In this document: positions 45,585-56,000 of the stretch, one piece after another | Numbering within the stretch: the stretch's first letter is position 1 | Layout of the letters: each line of letters begins with the position of its first letter | Source of the DNA: an uncultured Clostridia bacterium | Lineage (GTDB): Bacteria > Bacillota > Clostridia > TANB77 > CAG-508 | Assembly: GCA_944387405.1 (NCBI GenBank) | Contig: CALXET010000001.1 | Coordinates: forward strand, 186,001-250,000 | Length of the DNA stretch: 64,000 nucleotides | Direction: 5' to 3' | Program-made: the position numbers and the translations under genes | Notes under the pieces: generated by a model | The model's database searches: none | Told to the model about the DNA's origin: nothing | What the model saw: only the letters and a program-made list of their open reading frames with translations

Positions 45585-47546
45585 TTATTGATTCATACTA
45601 TCTAGTTCTTTTATCTTATCTCTTAACTCTGCTGCTTTCTCAAATTCCATATTTTGGGCAGCTTTTAGCATCTCGTCTGTAAGTTTATTTATAATATCTT
45701 CTACTGTCTCATCTTTTCCAATATTATATTTTGCTGATACATCTTCTACTATAGTAGCTTTTATTACTTCTCTTACAGATTTTTTAATTGTTTTTGGAGT
45801 AATTCCATGCTTTTCATTATATTCTTGTTGAATTTTTCTTCTTCTATTAGTCTCCGTAATTGCCTTTTCCATAGATTCAGTAAGTTCATCTGCATACATT
45901 ATAACTTTTCCTTCAGTATTTCTTGCAGCACGACCAATCGTTTGTATTAATGATCTTTCTGATCTTAAAAATCCTTCTTTGTCTGCATCAAGTATTGCAA
46001 CTAAAGAAACTTCTGGTATATCTAGGCCTTCTCTTAAAAGATTAATTCCAACTAATACATCAAATTCGCCAATTCTTAAATCTCTTATAATTTCCATTCT
46101 CTCTAGAGCTTTTATATCTGAATGCATATATCTAACTTTAATTCCTATATTTTTAAGATATGCTGTTAAATCTTCTGCCATTTTTTTAGTAAGTGTTGTT
46201 ACTAAAACTCTTTCTTTCTTTTTTGTTCTTTCATTTATTTGAGTTATTAAATCATCTATTTGGTTTTCAACTGGTTTTACTTCAATTAATGGATCTAGAA
46301 GTCCTGTTGGTCTTATTATCTGTTCTACAACGTTTTCTTTTGAATGTTCTTTTTCATAATCAGCAGGTGTTGCACTAACAAATATACATTGATTAATTCT
46401 ATCCTCAAATTCATTAAATTTAAGTGGTCTATTATCAAATGCTGATGGTAGTCTAAATCCATAATTTACTAAAGATTCTTTTCTTGCTCTATCACCATTA
46501 TACATTGCTCTTACTTGTGGTATCGTAGCATGTGATTCATCAATCATAAGTAAGAAATCATCTGGAAAATAATCAAACAATGTATATGGAGCACTTCCTG
46601 CAGGTCTTCCACTTATATGTCTAGAATAATTTTCTATTCCTTGACAAAATCCTGTTTCTTTTAACATTTCTATATCAAAATTCGTTCTTTCTTCAATTCT
46701 TTGTGCTTCAATTAATTTTTTATTTTCTTTGAAATATTTAATTCTCTCTTCAAGTTCTGCTTCAATAGTTTCTATTGCTCTATCCCTTTTATCTTTAGTT
46801 GTAACATAGTGTGAATTAGGATAAATCATTACATGATTTCTAGAAGCAATTACTTTTCCAGTTAAAGGATTTATTTCTGATATTTTATCTATCTCATCTC
46901 CCCAATATTCAACTCTAATTGCTGATTCTTCTTTGTTAGATGGATATATTTCTAAAACATCGCCTTTTGCTCTAAAAGTTCCTCTTTTAAAATCGAGTTC
47001 ATTTCTAGTATATTGCATTGTAATTAATTTTTTCATTACTTCATTTCTTGGCTTTTCCATTCCTGGTCTTAGTGATACTATCATGTTTTCATAATCGATA
47101 GGGTCACCTAAACCATATATACATGATACTGATGCTACAATAATTACATCTCTTCTTTCAAATAATGATGCTGTTGCTGAATGACGAAGTTTATCTATTT
47201 CATCATTTATAGATGCATCTTTTTCAATATAAGTATCTGATTGTGCAATATATGCTTCTGGCTGATAATAATCGTAGTAACTTACAAAATACTCTACTGC
47301 ATTTTCAGGGAAAAATTCCTTAAATTCAGAATAAAGCTGTCCTGCTAATGTCTTATTATGAGCTAAAACAAGTGTTGGCTTTTGTACTTTTTCAATTACA
47401 TTTGCCATAGTAAATGTCTTACCTGAACCAGTTACTCCAAGTAATGTCTGAAATTTCTTTCCTTCTTTAATCCCATTAGATAAATATTCAATTGCTTCAG
47501 GTTGATCACCTGTTGGCTTATATTCTGAATGTATCTTAAAATTCAT
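45585..47546 (-). CDS. uvrB: Excinuclease ABC subunit B
   Basis: A 653-residue damage-verifying helicase. Walker [16 protein letters not shown] and the '[14 protein letters not shown]' beta-hairpin that inserts between DNA strands are present, as are '[20 protein letters not shown]', helicase motif V-VI ([20 protein letters not shown], 'QTIGRAARN') and the C-terminal UVR motif ([20 protein letters not shown]) that binds UvrC and UvrA. Length is normal. In related genomes uvrA follows directly; here the kinase cassette, purC and a small gene intervene. Confidence 0.97.
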   Translation of the reverse strand: MNFKIHSEYKPTGDQPEAIEYLSNGIKEGKKFQTLLGVTGSGKTFTMANVIEKVQKPTLVLAHNKTLAGQLYSEFKEFFPENAVEYFVSYYDYYQPEAYIAQSDTYIEKDASINDEIDKLRHSATASLFERRDVIIVASVSCIYGLGDPIDYENMIVSLRPGMEKPRNEVMKKLITMQYTRNELDFKRGTFRAKGDVLEIYPSNKEESAIRVEYWGDEIDKISEINPLTGKVIASRNHVMIYPNSHYVTTKDKRDRAIETIEAELEERIKYFKENKKLIEAQRIEERTNFDIEMLKETGFCQGIENYSRHISGRPAGSAPYTLFDYFPDDFLLMIDESHATIPQVRAMYNGDRARKESLVNYGFRLPSAFDNRPLKFNEFEDRINQCIFVSATPADYEKEHSKENVVEQIIRPTGLLDPLIEVKPVENQIDDLITQINERTKKKERVLVTTLTKKMAEDLTAYLKNIGIKVRYMHSDIKALERMEIIRDLRIGEFDVLVGINLLREGLDIPEVSLVAILDADKEGFLRSERSLIQTIGRAARNTEGKVIMYADELTESMEKAITETNRRRKIQQEYNEKHGITPKTIKKSVREVIKATIVEDVSAKYNIGKDETVEDIINKLTDEMLKAAQNMEFEKAAELRDKIKELDSMNQ

Positions 47547-47570
47547 AATTCCTCCAAAAAATTATTTTAT

Positions 47571-47593
47571 AATATACTTGTATAAAGTATATT
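47571..47593. promoter_or_regulatory. 23-base palindrome before uvrB
   Basis: AATATACTT-GTATA-AAGTATATT is a perfect 9+5+9 inverted repeat 25-47 bases upstream of the uvrB start codon. It lies where a repressor would block transcription or translation. It does not resemble the Gram-positive LexA box (CGAAC..GTTCG type), so the binding protein is unknown. Confidence 0.4.
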
Positions 47594-47697
47594 ATATAAT
47601 GACATAATGTCTCTTAGAATAATATTTCTATATCTCTTAATATAAATCTTTTAAAAATATCTATAAATTGGCTTTAATTATATCATGAAATATATAT

Positions 47698-47748
47698 AAA
47701 AACAAGAAAAACAAGATAATCCTTTGTTATCTTGTCTTTCTTGTTTTA
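47698..47748 (-). terminator. Terminator of the ABC exporter operon
   Basis: AACAAGAAAGACAAGATAA pairs with TTATCTTGTTTTTCTTGTT on the minus strand, followed by TTTATATATATT. Confidence 0.8.
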
Positions 47749-47803
47749 TCTAATTAGTTTTATTTATTGTTTATATTTTTATAATGATATTTTATTATAC
47801 TTT

Positions 47804-49687
47804 TTAGTCTATTTCTATAGCACCTGTATATAAACCATAATATGTTCCTTTTTTAGCGATTAATTCTTCATGATTTCCTCTTTCAATGATTCTACCATGA
47901 TCTAGTACCATTATTAAATCAGAATTTCTTATAGTAGATAATCTATGTGCTATTACAAAAACTGTTCTACCTTTCATTAATTTGTCCATACCTTCTTGAA
48001 CTATTTTTTCAGTTCTTGTATCAATACTTGATGTCGCTTCATCTAGTATTAAAACTGGTGGATTATTTAAAGCAGCTCTTGCAATAGATAAAAGTTGTCT
48101 TTGTCCTTGTGATAAACCTTCACCATTTCCTGTTATCTCTGTATCATAACCTTTTGGAAGTTTTCTAATAAATTGATCTGCATTTGAAAGTTTTGCAGCT
48201 TCAATTATTTCTTCATCTGTTGCATCTAGTTTACCATATCTTATATTATCTTTTATAGTACCCGTAAATAAACTTGTATCTTGAAGTACCATACCTAGTG
48301 ATCTTCTTAAATCATCTTTCTTGATTTTTTGAATATTTATTCTATCATATCTGATTTTACCTTCTTGAATATCATAAAATCTATTAATTAAATTAGTAAT
48401 TGTAGTCTTACCAGCACCTGTAGCACCAACAAAAGAAACTTTTTGACCTTCTTTTGCAGCAAGTGTTATATCATGAAGGATTCTCTTGTTTTCCTCATAT
48501 CCAAATTGAACATCTTCAAATTCAACTTGACCACGAAGTCTTGTATAAGTAATTCTTCCATCTTTATGAGGATGTTTCCAAGCCCACATTCCTGTTCTTT
48601 CTTCAGATTCAACTATCTTTCCATTTTCCATTTTAGCATTTACTAATGTAACATAACCATCATCTACTTCTACTTCTTCATCTATTAGAGCAAATATTCT
48701 TTGGGATCCAGCTAATGCCATTATAATAAAGTTCATTTGTTGAGAAACTTGACCTAAAGGATTTGTAAAAGCTTTAACAAATTGTAAGAAAGCTGCTATA
48801 CTTCCTATTGTAAGTATATTATGAACTGAAAGCATACCACCAATTACAGCAACTAATACATATCCTAAATTTCCTATATTCATAATACATGGCATTAATA
48901 TGTTTGCATATGCATTAGCTTTAGCATTACTTTCGCATAATGCTTCGTTTAAATCATCAAATCTGTCTTTTGATTCTTCTTCATAGTTAAATACTTTAAC
49001 TACTTTTTGTCCTTCCATCATCTCTTCAATATAACCATTTATTTTTCCTATATCTTCTTGTTGCTTTACGAAAAATTTAGAACTATTTCCTCCTAAATAT
49101 TTAGAAACAAAAATCATTATAACAACCATACCAAGAACAACTAAAGTTAAATAAATATTAGTTGCAAACATTGATACTAATACAGTAACCATCGTGATTA
49201 AAGCTGATAGTACTTGTGGAATACTTTGAGTAATCATTTGCTCTAAAGTATCAACATCATTTGTGTAAACAGACATAATCTCACCATGTGGTCTGCTATC
49301 AAAATATCTTATAGGCAATTTTTGCATATGATCAAATAATTCTTTACGAATTCTTTGAAGAGTGCCTTGAGCAATTGTAATCATTATTCTGTTATATGTA
49401 TATGTTGCAATTACACCTGCTAAATATACTAAGGCCATCATACAAATAACATTAAATAAATCTGTAAAATCAGGATTTTGAGCTGTCATAAGTGGAGTAA
49501 TAAAATCATCGATTAAGAACTTAATAAATTCAATTCCGACAACTCCAACTATAGCACTAATAATAATACTAACAAAAACAACTACTAATTGAATCTTATA
49601 ATTAGATGTAACATATTTAAGTAATCTTCTAATTGTTGCTAATTTAGACGTTTTCTTTTTCAAGTTCTTCTCCACTTGTATCCTCAT
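47804..49687 (-). CDS. ABC exporter half-transporter, subunit 2
   Basis: A 620-odd-residue fused membrane and ATPase subunit. Six spans occupy residues about 35-330. The nucleotide-binding domain carries Walker A VGATGAGKTTITNLINRFYD, 'GMVLQDTSLFTGTIKDNIRY' (Q-loop), signature 'LSQGQRQLLSIARA' and Walker B 'PPVLILDEATSSIDTRTEK'. An insert of about 35 residues before the ATPase (MENGKIVESEERTGMWAWKH) is unusual. The true start may be GTG at 49675 rather than ATG at 49687; either overlaps subunit 1, indicating coupled translation of a heterodimer. Substrate unknown; multidrug or peptide export is typical. Confidence 0.85.
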   Translation of the reverse strand: MRIQVEKNLKKKTSKLATIRRLLKYVTSNYKIQLVVVFVSIIISAIVGVVGIEFIKFLIDDFITPLMTAQNPDFTDLFNVICMMALVYLAGVIATYTYNRIMITIAQGTLQRIRKELFDHMQKLPIRYFDSRPHGEIMSVYTNDVDTLEQMITQSIPQVLSALITMVTVLVSMFATNIYLTLVVLGMVVIMIFVSKYLGGNSSKFFVKQQEDIGKINGYIEEMMEGQKVVKVFNYEEESKDRFDDLNEALCESNAKANAYANILMPCIMNIGNLGYVLVAVIGGMLSVHNILTIGSIAAFLQFVKAFTNPLGQVSQQMNFIIMALAGSQRIFALIDEEVEVDDGYVTLVNAKMENGKIVESEERTGMWAWKHPHKDGRITYTRLRGQVEFEDVQFGYEENKRILHDITLAAKEGQKVSFVGATGAGKTTITNLINRFYDIQEGKIRYDRINIQKIKKDDLRRSLGMVLQDTSLFTGTIKDNIRYGKLDATDEEIIEAAKLSNADQFIRKLPKGYDTEITGNGEGLSQGQRQLLSIARAALNNPPVLILDEATSSIDTRTEKIVQEGMDKLMKGRTVFVIAHRLSTIRNSDLIMVLDHGRIIERGNHEELIAKKGTYYGLYTGAIEID

Positions 49688-51410
49688 CTCCTTTCATCTG
49701 TGATTCATAAACTTCTCTATAAATCTTATTTGTTTTTAATAATTCTTCAGAAGTACCAATTCCATTAATCTTTCCATTATCTATTACAATTATTCTGTCA
49801 GCATCTTCTACTGAAGTTACTCTTTGAGCAATAATAATTTTTGTTGTGTTTGGTATTTCTTCTCTAAATGCTTTTCTAATAAAACTATCTGTTTTAGTAT
49901 CTACTGCACTAGTTGAATCATCTAATATTAATATTTTTGGTTTCTTTAATATAGCTCTTGCTATACAAATTCTCTGTTTTTGACCACCAGATACATTAGT
50001 ACCACCTTGGTCTAACACTGTCTCATACTTTGATGGAAATTCTTGAATAAATCCATCTGCTTGAGCAAGTTTACATGCATCTTCAAGTTCTTCTTGATCT
50101 GCATCTTTTTTACCCCATCTTAAATTCTCAGCAATAGTTCCTGAAAATAGTACATTTTTTTGAAGTACCATTGCAACAGAATCTCTTAAAGCATGGATAT
50201 CGTATTTTCTTACATCAACTCCACCTACTTTAATTTCACCTTTAGTTACATCATAAAGTCTAGGAATTAATTGAACTAATGTAGACTTAGAACTTCCAGT
50301 TCCACCAATAATACCGATAGTCTCTCCTTCTTTAATATCAATATTTATATTTTCTAGTGCAAATTTATTTTTATCTTTTTCATCACTATAACAGAAGCTA
50401 ACATTTTTAAATGAAATTGATCCATCTTTAACTTCTTTTATAGGATTTTCAGGATTTTTAATAGCTGGCTCTTCATCTATAACTTCAACAATTCTTTCTG
50501 CAGATGATTGTGAAATAATTATCATAACAAATACCATAGAAAGCATCATTAAACTAGATAATATTTGCCAAGCATACGTAATAATACTTGAAAGTTGTCC
50601 TGTTTGCATAGCTCCACCTACAATTAATCTTGATCCAATCCAAGAAATTACTAGTATACAAGTATAAATTGTAAGTTGCATTACTGGACTGTTAAAAGCT
50701 ACAATCTTTTCAGCTTTAACAAAATAATTTTTTATATCATCATTAACATCTTGAAATTTCTTTTCTTCTGTTTTTTCACGAACAAAAGCTTTTACAACTC
50801 TTATTCCACTTAAATTTTCTTGAACAACTCTATTTAACTTATCATATTTTTTAAATACAGCTTCAAATATTGGATGTGCCTTTAATGATATAAATATAAG
50901 CATTGCAGCTAAAACTGGAATAGCAACTAAAAATACTAATGATAGTTTTGCACTAATAGATAAAACCATAAGAAGTGCAAATATCATCATAATTGGGCCT
51001 CTAACTAGTATACGAATTATCATTTGAAATGCCATTTGTACTCTAGTAACATCTGTAGTCATTCTAGTAATTAAACTTGATGTTGAAAATTTATCAATAT
51101 TTTCAAATGAATAATCTTGTACTTTATAAAACATTGCTTTCCTTAAATTTTTAGCAAATCCTGCAGATGCTTTTGCTGCAAAAGCTCCTGAAAGCATACC
51201 AAATATAAGTGACATTATCGCAGATATTGTTAAAAATATACCCATTTTAACAATATAATTAACATCGCTGTTTGTAATACCAACATCTATTATTTTCGCC
51301 ATTAAAAGAGGAATTACAACTTCCATGACTACTTCTAATATAACAAATATAGGCGTTAATATTGCTGCTTTTTTGTACTCTTTTACGTAACTTGCTAATT
51401 TTTTAATCAT
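49644..51410 (-). CDS. ABC exporter half-transporter, subunit 1
   Basis: A 588-residue fused half-transporter: six spans, then a nucleotide-binding domain with IIGGTGSSKSTLVQLIPRLY as Walker A (Ser where Gly is usual, GSSKST), 'AMVLQKNVLFSGTIAENLRW', signature 'VSGGQKQRICIARAIL' and Walker B 'PKILILDDSTSAVDTKTD'. The residue after Walker B is Asp, not Glu (LDDSTS against LDEATS in subunit 2), the hallmark of the degenerate ATP site in heterodimeric exporters such as BmrCD or TM287/288. It overlaps the MarR gene by eight bases. Confidence 0.87.
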   Translation of the reverse strand: MIKKLASYVKEYKKAAILTPIFVILEVVMEVVIPLLMAKIIDVGITNSDVNYIVKMGIFLTISAIMSLIFGMLSGAFAAKASAGFAKNLRKAMFYKVQDYSFENIDKFSTSSLITRMTTDVTRVQMAFQMIIRILVRGPIMMIFALLMVLSISAKLSLVFLVAIPVLAAMLIFISLKAHPIFEAVFKKYDKLNRVVQENLSGIRVVKAFVREKTEEKKFQDVNDDIKNYFVKAEKIVAFNSPVMQLTIYTCILVISWIGSRLIVGGAMQTGQLSSIITYAWQILSSLMMLSMVFVMIIISQSSAERIVEVIDEEPAIKNPENPIKEVKDGSISFKNVSFCYSDEKDKNKFALENINIDIKEGETIGIIGGTGSSKSTLVQLIPRLYDVTKGEIKVGGVDVRKYDIHALRDSVAMVLQKNVLFSGTIAENLRWGKKDADQEELEDACKLAQADGFIQEFPSKYETVLDQGGTNVSGGQKQRICIARAILKKPKILILDDSTSAVDTKTDSFIRKAFREEIPNTTKIIIAQRVTSVEDADRIIVIDNGKINGIGTSEELLKTNKIYREVYESQMKGDEDTSGEELEKENV

Positions 51411-51876
51411 TACTTTCCTCCTCTTTCTTTCTACATAAATTATGAGACATCTTTTCCATAATTTTTAAAAATGTCTCTATTTCTTCTTTTGATAGATCTG
51501 ATAATAAATTAGACTCAACTTCTTGAATATTTTTTTTCATTTTTAGTCTTAAATCAATTGCTTTTTGTGTAAGCCTAATACTTTTTAGTCTTCCATCAAT
51601 ATTATTTTCTTCCCTAACTATAATTCCGTTTTTCTCCATAAGTTGCAAAATACCTGTTACGGTTGCTCTTCTCATATCAAAAGCATCTTCAATGTCCTTA
51701 GCATAGACATCTTTTACTTTTGATAGATCATAAATAACAAGAAGAATCATAGCTTGCTTTGCAGTCAAATCTTGTGATGAAATACTTTCATCTACCTTTC
51801 TTCTAATTTGTCTAGAAAGCATCTCTACTTTTCTTCCAACTTCTACTTTCTTTTCCAAAAAAGCACCCCTTTTCAT
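51403..51876 (-). CDS. MarR-family transcriptional regulator
   Basis: A 157-residue winged-helix repressor. The recognition region is RATVTGILQLMEKNGIIVRE, followed by the wing 'NNIDGRLKSIRLTQKAIDL'. It is the first gene of an operon with two ABC exporter subunits, the common arrangement of a drug-sensing repressor in front of the pump it controls. A perfect seven-base-arm palindrome overlaps the -10 region and leader, so autoregulation is very likely. The small-molecule signal is unknown. Confidence 0.88.
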   Translation of the reverse strand: MKRGAFLEKKVEVGRKVEMLSRQIRRKVDESISSQDLTAKQAMILLVIYDLSKVKDVYAKDIEDAFDMRRATVTGILQLMEKNGIIVREENNIDGRLKSIRLTQKAIDLRLKMKKNIQEVESNLLSDLSKEEIETFLKIMEKMSHNLCRKKEEESND

Positions 51877-51893
51877 TGTTAGCTACCTAACAA
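51876..51893. promoter_or_regulatory. Probable MarR operator
   Basis: TTGTTAG-CTAC-CTAACAA is an exact palindrome with seven-base arms directly beside the -10 element and reaching the start codon, so bound MarR would block RNA polymerase. Confidence 0.65.
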
Positions 51894-51921
51894 TTTTAAT
51901 ACTTTTTAAACTAGTTGTCAA
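51893..51921 (-). promoter_or_regulatory. Promoter of the marR-ABC operon
   Basis: On the minus strand TTGACA (51916-51921), a 17-base spacer and TAAAAT (51893-51898). Confidence 0.8.
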
Positions 51922-51961
51922 TATATAAAAAGGTTAATTTAAAAGATTTTTATAATAATTT

Positions 51962-54202
51962 TTACAATAATTCAGAAATATTTCCTAAATAATAAATATC
52001 TAATCTGCTCATCGCTCTTGTAATTGCAACATATAAAAGTTTAATATCTAAAGAACTTTTTGTATAATTTTTATCATTTACATTATATAAAATTACACAA
52101 TCAAATTCTAATCCTTTTGCTAAATATGAAGGAACTATAGATATACCAGCATTATATTCAGAATCTTTACTTTGTATTAATTTTATATTCTCTTTTAAAT
52201 CTGAATTTTTATATAAATTATCTAAGTTTTTCTTGATAAACTTACATTCATTCATATCTTTTCCTATTATAGCAATTGATTTATAACCTGATTTTTTATA
52301 TTCATTAATTTTATTTATAATATCTTTTAAAATATCTATATCAGAATCTTTTTTTAATATTTTAATTGAGTCTTTTCTATTTATTACTGGCTCACCTTTT
52401 ACTATAAATTTCTTTTCATATTCAGGAAGTTTATCTATAACATTATTTGCTTCACTCATTATGTCTTTAGTCGTTCTGTATGTCTTTTCCAAAGTTAAAT
52501 AAATTGGTTTTTCATCTTTAAATTCAACTTTAATAAAATCTTCCCAATTTTCTATTCCTCTATAAAAGTGAACTCCTTGTGCAATATCTCCTAATATTGT
52601 CATAGAATTACTATTTAAAATCGTCTTTAAAACACTAAACTGAAACTCACCATAATCTTGTGCTTCATCTATTATAATATGTCTTAATTTAGTATTAAAT
52701 TTAGCGCCATATATTTTATAATGTATATACATTATTGGAGCTAAATCTTCAAAAGAAATTTCTCCTTTTTCAAGATTACTAGATGTGTTATTTATTAAAT
52801 AATTAGAAAGTTCTTTATCCAAAATTAATTTATAAATAAATTCACAAATAAATTCTTTATAATATTCAAAACTATCTTTTTTATCTATTTTTTCAAAAAA
52901 AGGATCTATTAATTTAAAATCTTGTTTATCTAATCTTTTTAAAATATCTTCATATTCTTCAAATATTTCAATTCTTCTTTTTTGCTTTTCCTCATCAGAA
53001 ACATTTTCTTTAAGCATTTTATTTATTCTATATGTTCTTTTTCTTTTAATTATATTCTCAATTTTATCTATATTATTTATAAGCTTTGAATAAATATGTT
53101 TTTTAATTTCATCAATTCGTCTTACAAAACTTAAATTCTTATATGTATTTAAAAATAAATTTTGCATATTTTCATATCTCATTATTCTTACATTTTCTAA
53201 AATGAAATCTTTTTTAGGAATATAATTTTCTTCAATACATCTTAGAAATTTATCTACTAATTCTTTAAACTTAATTGAAGATTTAAACTTAGACTCTTTT
53301 ATAATTAAATCAATATCACCTTTATTTATATCATCAAATTCTCTATTTACAATTGTAACTAATTTTTCATTACTATCTGAAATTTTAAGTCTTTTTCCTA
53401 TAATCTCATATGCTAAATCTTCAAAAGTATATTGTTTAACATTTTCAACGCCTAAATCTGGTAAGACATTTGAAATATAATTTAAAAAGAATTTATTTGG
53501 TGCAATAATCATAAAATTGTCTGGATCGAAGTCTTTTTCATATGTATATATAAGATATGCGATTCTATGTAAAGCGATTGTTGTCTTTCCACTTCCAGCA
53601 ACACCTTGAACTATTAATGGCTTATTCATATCTGCTCTTATAATTGCATTTTGTTCTTTTTGAATAGTTGCTACAATATTTTTTAATCTATCATCTGCTT
53701 TTTCTTCTAATGCTACTTGAAGAAGTTCATCATTTGCTTTTAAATCAATATCTGTATATTTCTCTAAAATCTGATTTTCAATAAAATATTGTCTTTTTAA
53801 AGAAATTTCTCCTGTAATCTCTCCTTCAGGAGAAATATAACTAGACCTTCCTATCCTTCCATCATAATATAGATTTGATATTGGAGCTCTCCAATCAACA
53901 ATTATTGATTCTTGAGTTTTACTATCTAATAAAGAAATTTTTCCAATATATAATCTTTCTTTATCTTTGTCTAAATCTGCTTTAAAATCAATTCTAGCAA
54001 AATATGGTTTTGATCTAATCTGTTTAATATCTTTAAGTTTTTTATTACCCATATAAATTAATTGTGCTCTTACAAAATCATCTTTTTCATAAGTGTTTTT
54101 TGAACTCGATAAGCTTTTTTCAATAATCTTCTTCTCATCTTCTATTTTTTGTATAACTTGCCTCAGTTTTTCTCTTTCACGTAAAAGTTCATTTTCGTTC
54201 AT
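51962..54202 (-). CDS. helD: HelD-like RNA polymerase-recycling helicase (UvrD/Rep superfamily 1)
   Basis: A 746-residue protein. The N-terminal coiled coil (LREREKLRQVIQKIEDEKKI) is the arm that reaches into RNA polymerase in HelD. An SF1 core follows: Walker A 'VQGVAGSGKTTIALHRIAYL', Walker B-like 'LRHIIIDEAQDYGEFQFSVL', 'TILGDIAQGVHFYRG', 'LTLEKTYRTTKDIMSEANNV' and 'SYLAKGLEFDCVILYNV' with the terminal 'LLYVAITRAMSRLDI'. The long middle insert is normal for HelD. It probably releases stalled polymerase from DNA, which also gives some rifampicin tolerance in relatives. Confidence 0.85.
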   Translation of the reverse strand: MNENELLREREKLRQVIQKIEDEKKIIEKSLSSSKNTYEKDDFVRAQLIYMGNKKLKDIKQIRSKPYFARIDFKADLDKDKERLYIGKISLLDSKTQESIIVDWRAPISNLYYDGRIGRSSYISPEGEITGEISLKRQYFIENQILEKYTDIDLKANDELLQVALEEKADDRLKNIVATIQKEQNAIIRADMNKPLIVQGVAGSGKTTIALHRIAYLIYTYEKDFDPDNFMIIAPNKFFLNYISNVLPDLGVENVKQYTFEDLAYEIIGKRLKISDSNEKLVTIVNREFDDINKGDIDLIIKESKFKSSIKFKELVDKFLRCIEENYIPKKDFILENVRIMRYENMQNLFLNTYKNLSFVRRIDEIKKHIYSKLINNIDKIENIIKRKRTYRINKMLKENVSDEEKQKRRIEIFEEYEDILKRLDKQDFKLIDPFFEKIDKKDSFEYYKEFICEFIYKLILDKELSNYLINNTSSNLEKGEISFEDLAPIMYIHYKIYGAKFNTKLRHIIIDEAQDYGEFQFSVLKTILNSNSMTILGDIAQGVHFYRGIENWEDFIKVEFKDEKPIYLTLEKTYRTTKDIMSEANNVIDKLPEYEKKFIVKGEPVINRKDSIKILKKDSDIDILKDIINKINEYKKSGYKSIAIIGKDMNECKFIKKNLDNLYKNSDLKENIKLIQSKDSEYNAGISIVPSYLAKGLEFDCVILYNVNDKNYTKSSLDIKLLYVAITRAMSRLDIYYLGNISELL

Positions 54203-54243
54203 TTTAATCCCCCTTTACATTAATAGATTTTAGGTTTATACAC

Positions 54244-54302
54244 AAAAAAATGTAAACGCACTTAAAAGGTATCTATAAAATAGATACCCCTGGTGCTTTT
54301 TT
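54244..54302. terminator. Bidirectional two-part hairpin terminator
   Basis: GGTATCTAT pairs with ATAGATACC inside an outer GCAC/GTGC pair; a T run follows on the plus strand and an A run precedes it. Confidence 0.75.
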
Positions 54303-54472
54303 ATTATAAAAGATTATAACATAAATTTATTTAATTTCAATAAATAACACTAAAATAAAACTAATAACAATAACGATAATAATAATTTTAAAATTAAATT
54401 TAAATTATTATTATAATAAATATGAAATCAATAATTAAAATATATAAAATATTTAAAATATTTAAAAAATAA

Positions 54473-55342
54473 TTAATCTATATTTATTAATTCATATTCT
54501 CTTGAACCAAATCCAAGTTCAGAAGCAGCTTCAATCGTATGAACACCATTTTGTCTTTCAACTCTTTCTACAAAATGATCTCTTCCTGGATCTTTTGAGT
54601 TATATATTAAATCAATACAAGCTTGATCTACAGCAATTGGGTCTATACTAGCAAGAATTCCAATATCTTTCATACAAGGATCTTCAGCTACTGCGCAACA
54701 ATCACAATCTACTGATAAGTTGCACATAACATTTATATAGCAAACTTTATCTTTAAACATATTATGAACTGCTGAGGCAGCATCTGCCATTGATTCTAAG
54801 AATTTATTTTGTTCTGTTTCAAAATAATTCTCTGTTTTTCCTGCACCATGAATTATTTTTTTACCATATCCTGAAGCACAACCTATTGAAAGTTGCTTTA
54901 AAGCTCCACCATATCCTCCCATTGGATGACCTTTAAAGTGAGATAGTACTAGAAGTGAATCATATTTATCTATATTTTTTCCTAAATAATCTTTTTTGAT
55001 TTGCTTTCCATTTGGAATATCAATTTCTTTATCTGGCCCTTCTGCATCTAATAAATCAACATTAAAATATTTTGTCCATCCATGGTTATCTAATAATTTT
55101 TTATGTTTTTCTGTTGTATCTCTTTCTCCATCATATGCTGTATTACATTCTACAACAGTTCCATTTACGTGTTCTACTATTTTCTTTACAAATTCAGGTT
55201 TAATGTAATTTTGATTTCCTTCTTCTCCTGAATGTAATTTAACAGCAACTTTCCCTGGTAAATTAACTTTTAAAGTATCAAAAATCTTTACTACACTTTC
55301 TGGCGTAATTTCTTTAGTAAAATATACTTTTGATTTCTCCAT
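54473..55342 (-). CDS. DUF362-domain protein
   Basis: A 289-residue protein with DUF362 landmarks: 'KVAVKLHSGEEGNQNYIKPE', 'VVECNTAYDGERDTTEKHKK', 'LVLSHFKGHPMGGYGGALKQ', 'GCASGYGKKIIH' and the Cys-rich 'NLSVDCDCCAVAEDPCMKDI', then 'ASIDPIAVDQACIDL'. Family members often accompany 4Fe-4S domains; here no separate ferredoxin domain is fused, although the DCDCC cluster could bind iron. The biochemical role is unknown. It is a single-gene unit. Confidence 0.8.
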   Translation of the reverse strand: MEKSKVYFTKEITPESVVKIFDTLKVNLPGKVAVKLHSGEEGNQNYIKPEFVKKIVEHVNGTVVECNTAYDGERDTTEKHKKLLDNHGWTKYFNVDLLDAEGPDKEIDIPNGKQIKKDYLGKNIDKYDSLLVLSHFKGHPMGGYGGALKQLSIGCASGYGKKIIHGAGKTENYFETEQNKFLESMADAASAVHNMFKDKVCYINVMCNLSVDCDCCAVAEDPCMKDIGILASIDPIAVDQACIDLIYNSKDPGRDHFVERVERQNGVHTIEAASELGFGSREYELINID

Positions 55343-55487
55343 AATTATTGCTTCCTTTCTAAAAAATAATTATTTTAAATATTATATTTATTATAATAAT
55401 TTATTCATTATTTTTAAAGATATTTTTATTTAATTTTTACTTTTATAATTTAATTTTTTTAAGCTTTTTAAATTAATATATACTTTT

Positions 55488-55530
55488 TAAAAAAATAAAG
55501 CAGGTGGGCCATTAAAAGCACCCACCCGCC
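55488..55530 (-). terminator. Terminator of paralogue A
   Basis: GCGGGTGGG pairs with CCCACCTGC (one G-U), followed on the minus strand by TTTATTTTTTT. Confidence 0.85.
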
Positions 55531-55582
55531 TTCTATCGAGTCCCTCTAGCAAAAGATTGCTTTTGGGAAAGGAAGCTAGTCC

Positions 55583-55945
55583 TTAAAAAAGACGATCGCT
55601 TTCCTCCGCGCAGTTGAAGGCGATGTCGATCACCATAAAGGCGAAGCACTTGCTGACGGGCCTGCCACCAGAATCGCCACTGACCGTGCCACTCACCCTA
55701 AAGAGCTCGCTGCTACCATCAAGCTTTGCGAGGTTCGGGTGATGGTCGGTGTTCACGACGATCGTAGGGATATCATCCCCACCGTGCTTCAAGGTGCAAA
55801 AAGACTCTTGGAGCCTCCTGCTCTCGACCTTCATGTTGATCTTCCTGACGCCTTCGATCGGCTCGGCATCAGGACTGAGGTAGATAACCACCCCCTTCTT
55901 GTGCTCGATTGCCAGCTCGATAGTGCTCTTGATTGCCGAATCCAT
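55583..55945 (-). CDS. Paralogue A of a three-gene GC-rich family, unknown function
   Basis: A 120-residue soluble protein that I cannot assign. It shares with its two neighbours the start 'M-x-S-A', then 'IELAIEHKKGVVIYLSPDAE', 'KINMKVESRRL', 'TLKHGGDDIPTIVVNTD', 'LAKLDGSSELFRVSGTVSGD' and 'CFAFMVIDIAFNCAEESD'. The pattern, an N-terminal helix, 'KGV.IYLS', a His-containing loop and a final 'FA...VD.A' strand, suggests one alpha/beta fold. GC content is near 50 percent in a genome region near 27 percent. The gene is monocistronic with a consensus promoter, structured leader and strong terminator. Confidence 0.6.
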   Translation of the reverse strand: MDSAIKSTIELAIEHKKGVVIYLSPDAEPIEGVRKINMKVESRRLQESFCTLKHGGDDIPTIVVNTDHHPNLAKLDGSSELFRVSGTVSGDSGGRPVSKCFAFMVIDIAFNCAEESDRLF

Positions 55946-55985
55946 AGGTCTCCCTTCTTGTAGCTCATGCTACGTTCGGCATCCA
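55934..55985 (-). promoter_or_regulatory. Structured 5' leader of paralogue A
   Basis: Inner hairpin GTAGC-ATGA-GCTAC (55960-55973), then the ribosome binding site GGGAG and the start codon. TGCCGAA upstream of the hairpin (55975-55981) is complementary to TTCGGCA in codons 2-5 (55934-55940), so an outer helix can enclose both binding site and start. Confidence 0.55.
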
Positions 55986-56000
55986 ACAGGACATATAATT

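Noticed and set aside
51893-51921. MarR-controlled exporter operon as a novelty
   Set aside because: Promoter, operator and gene order are textbook for MarR-regulated heterodimeric ABC exporters.
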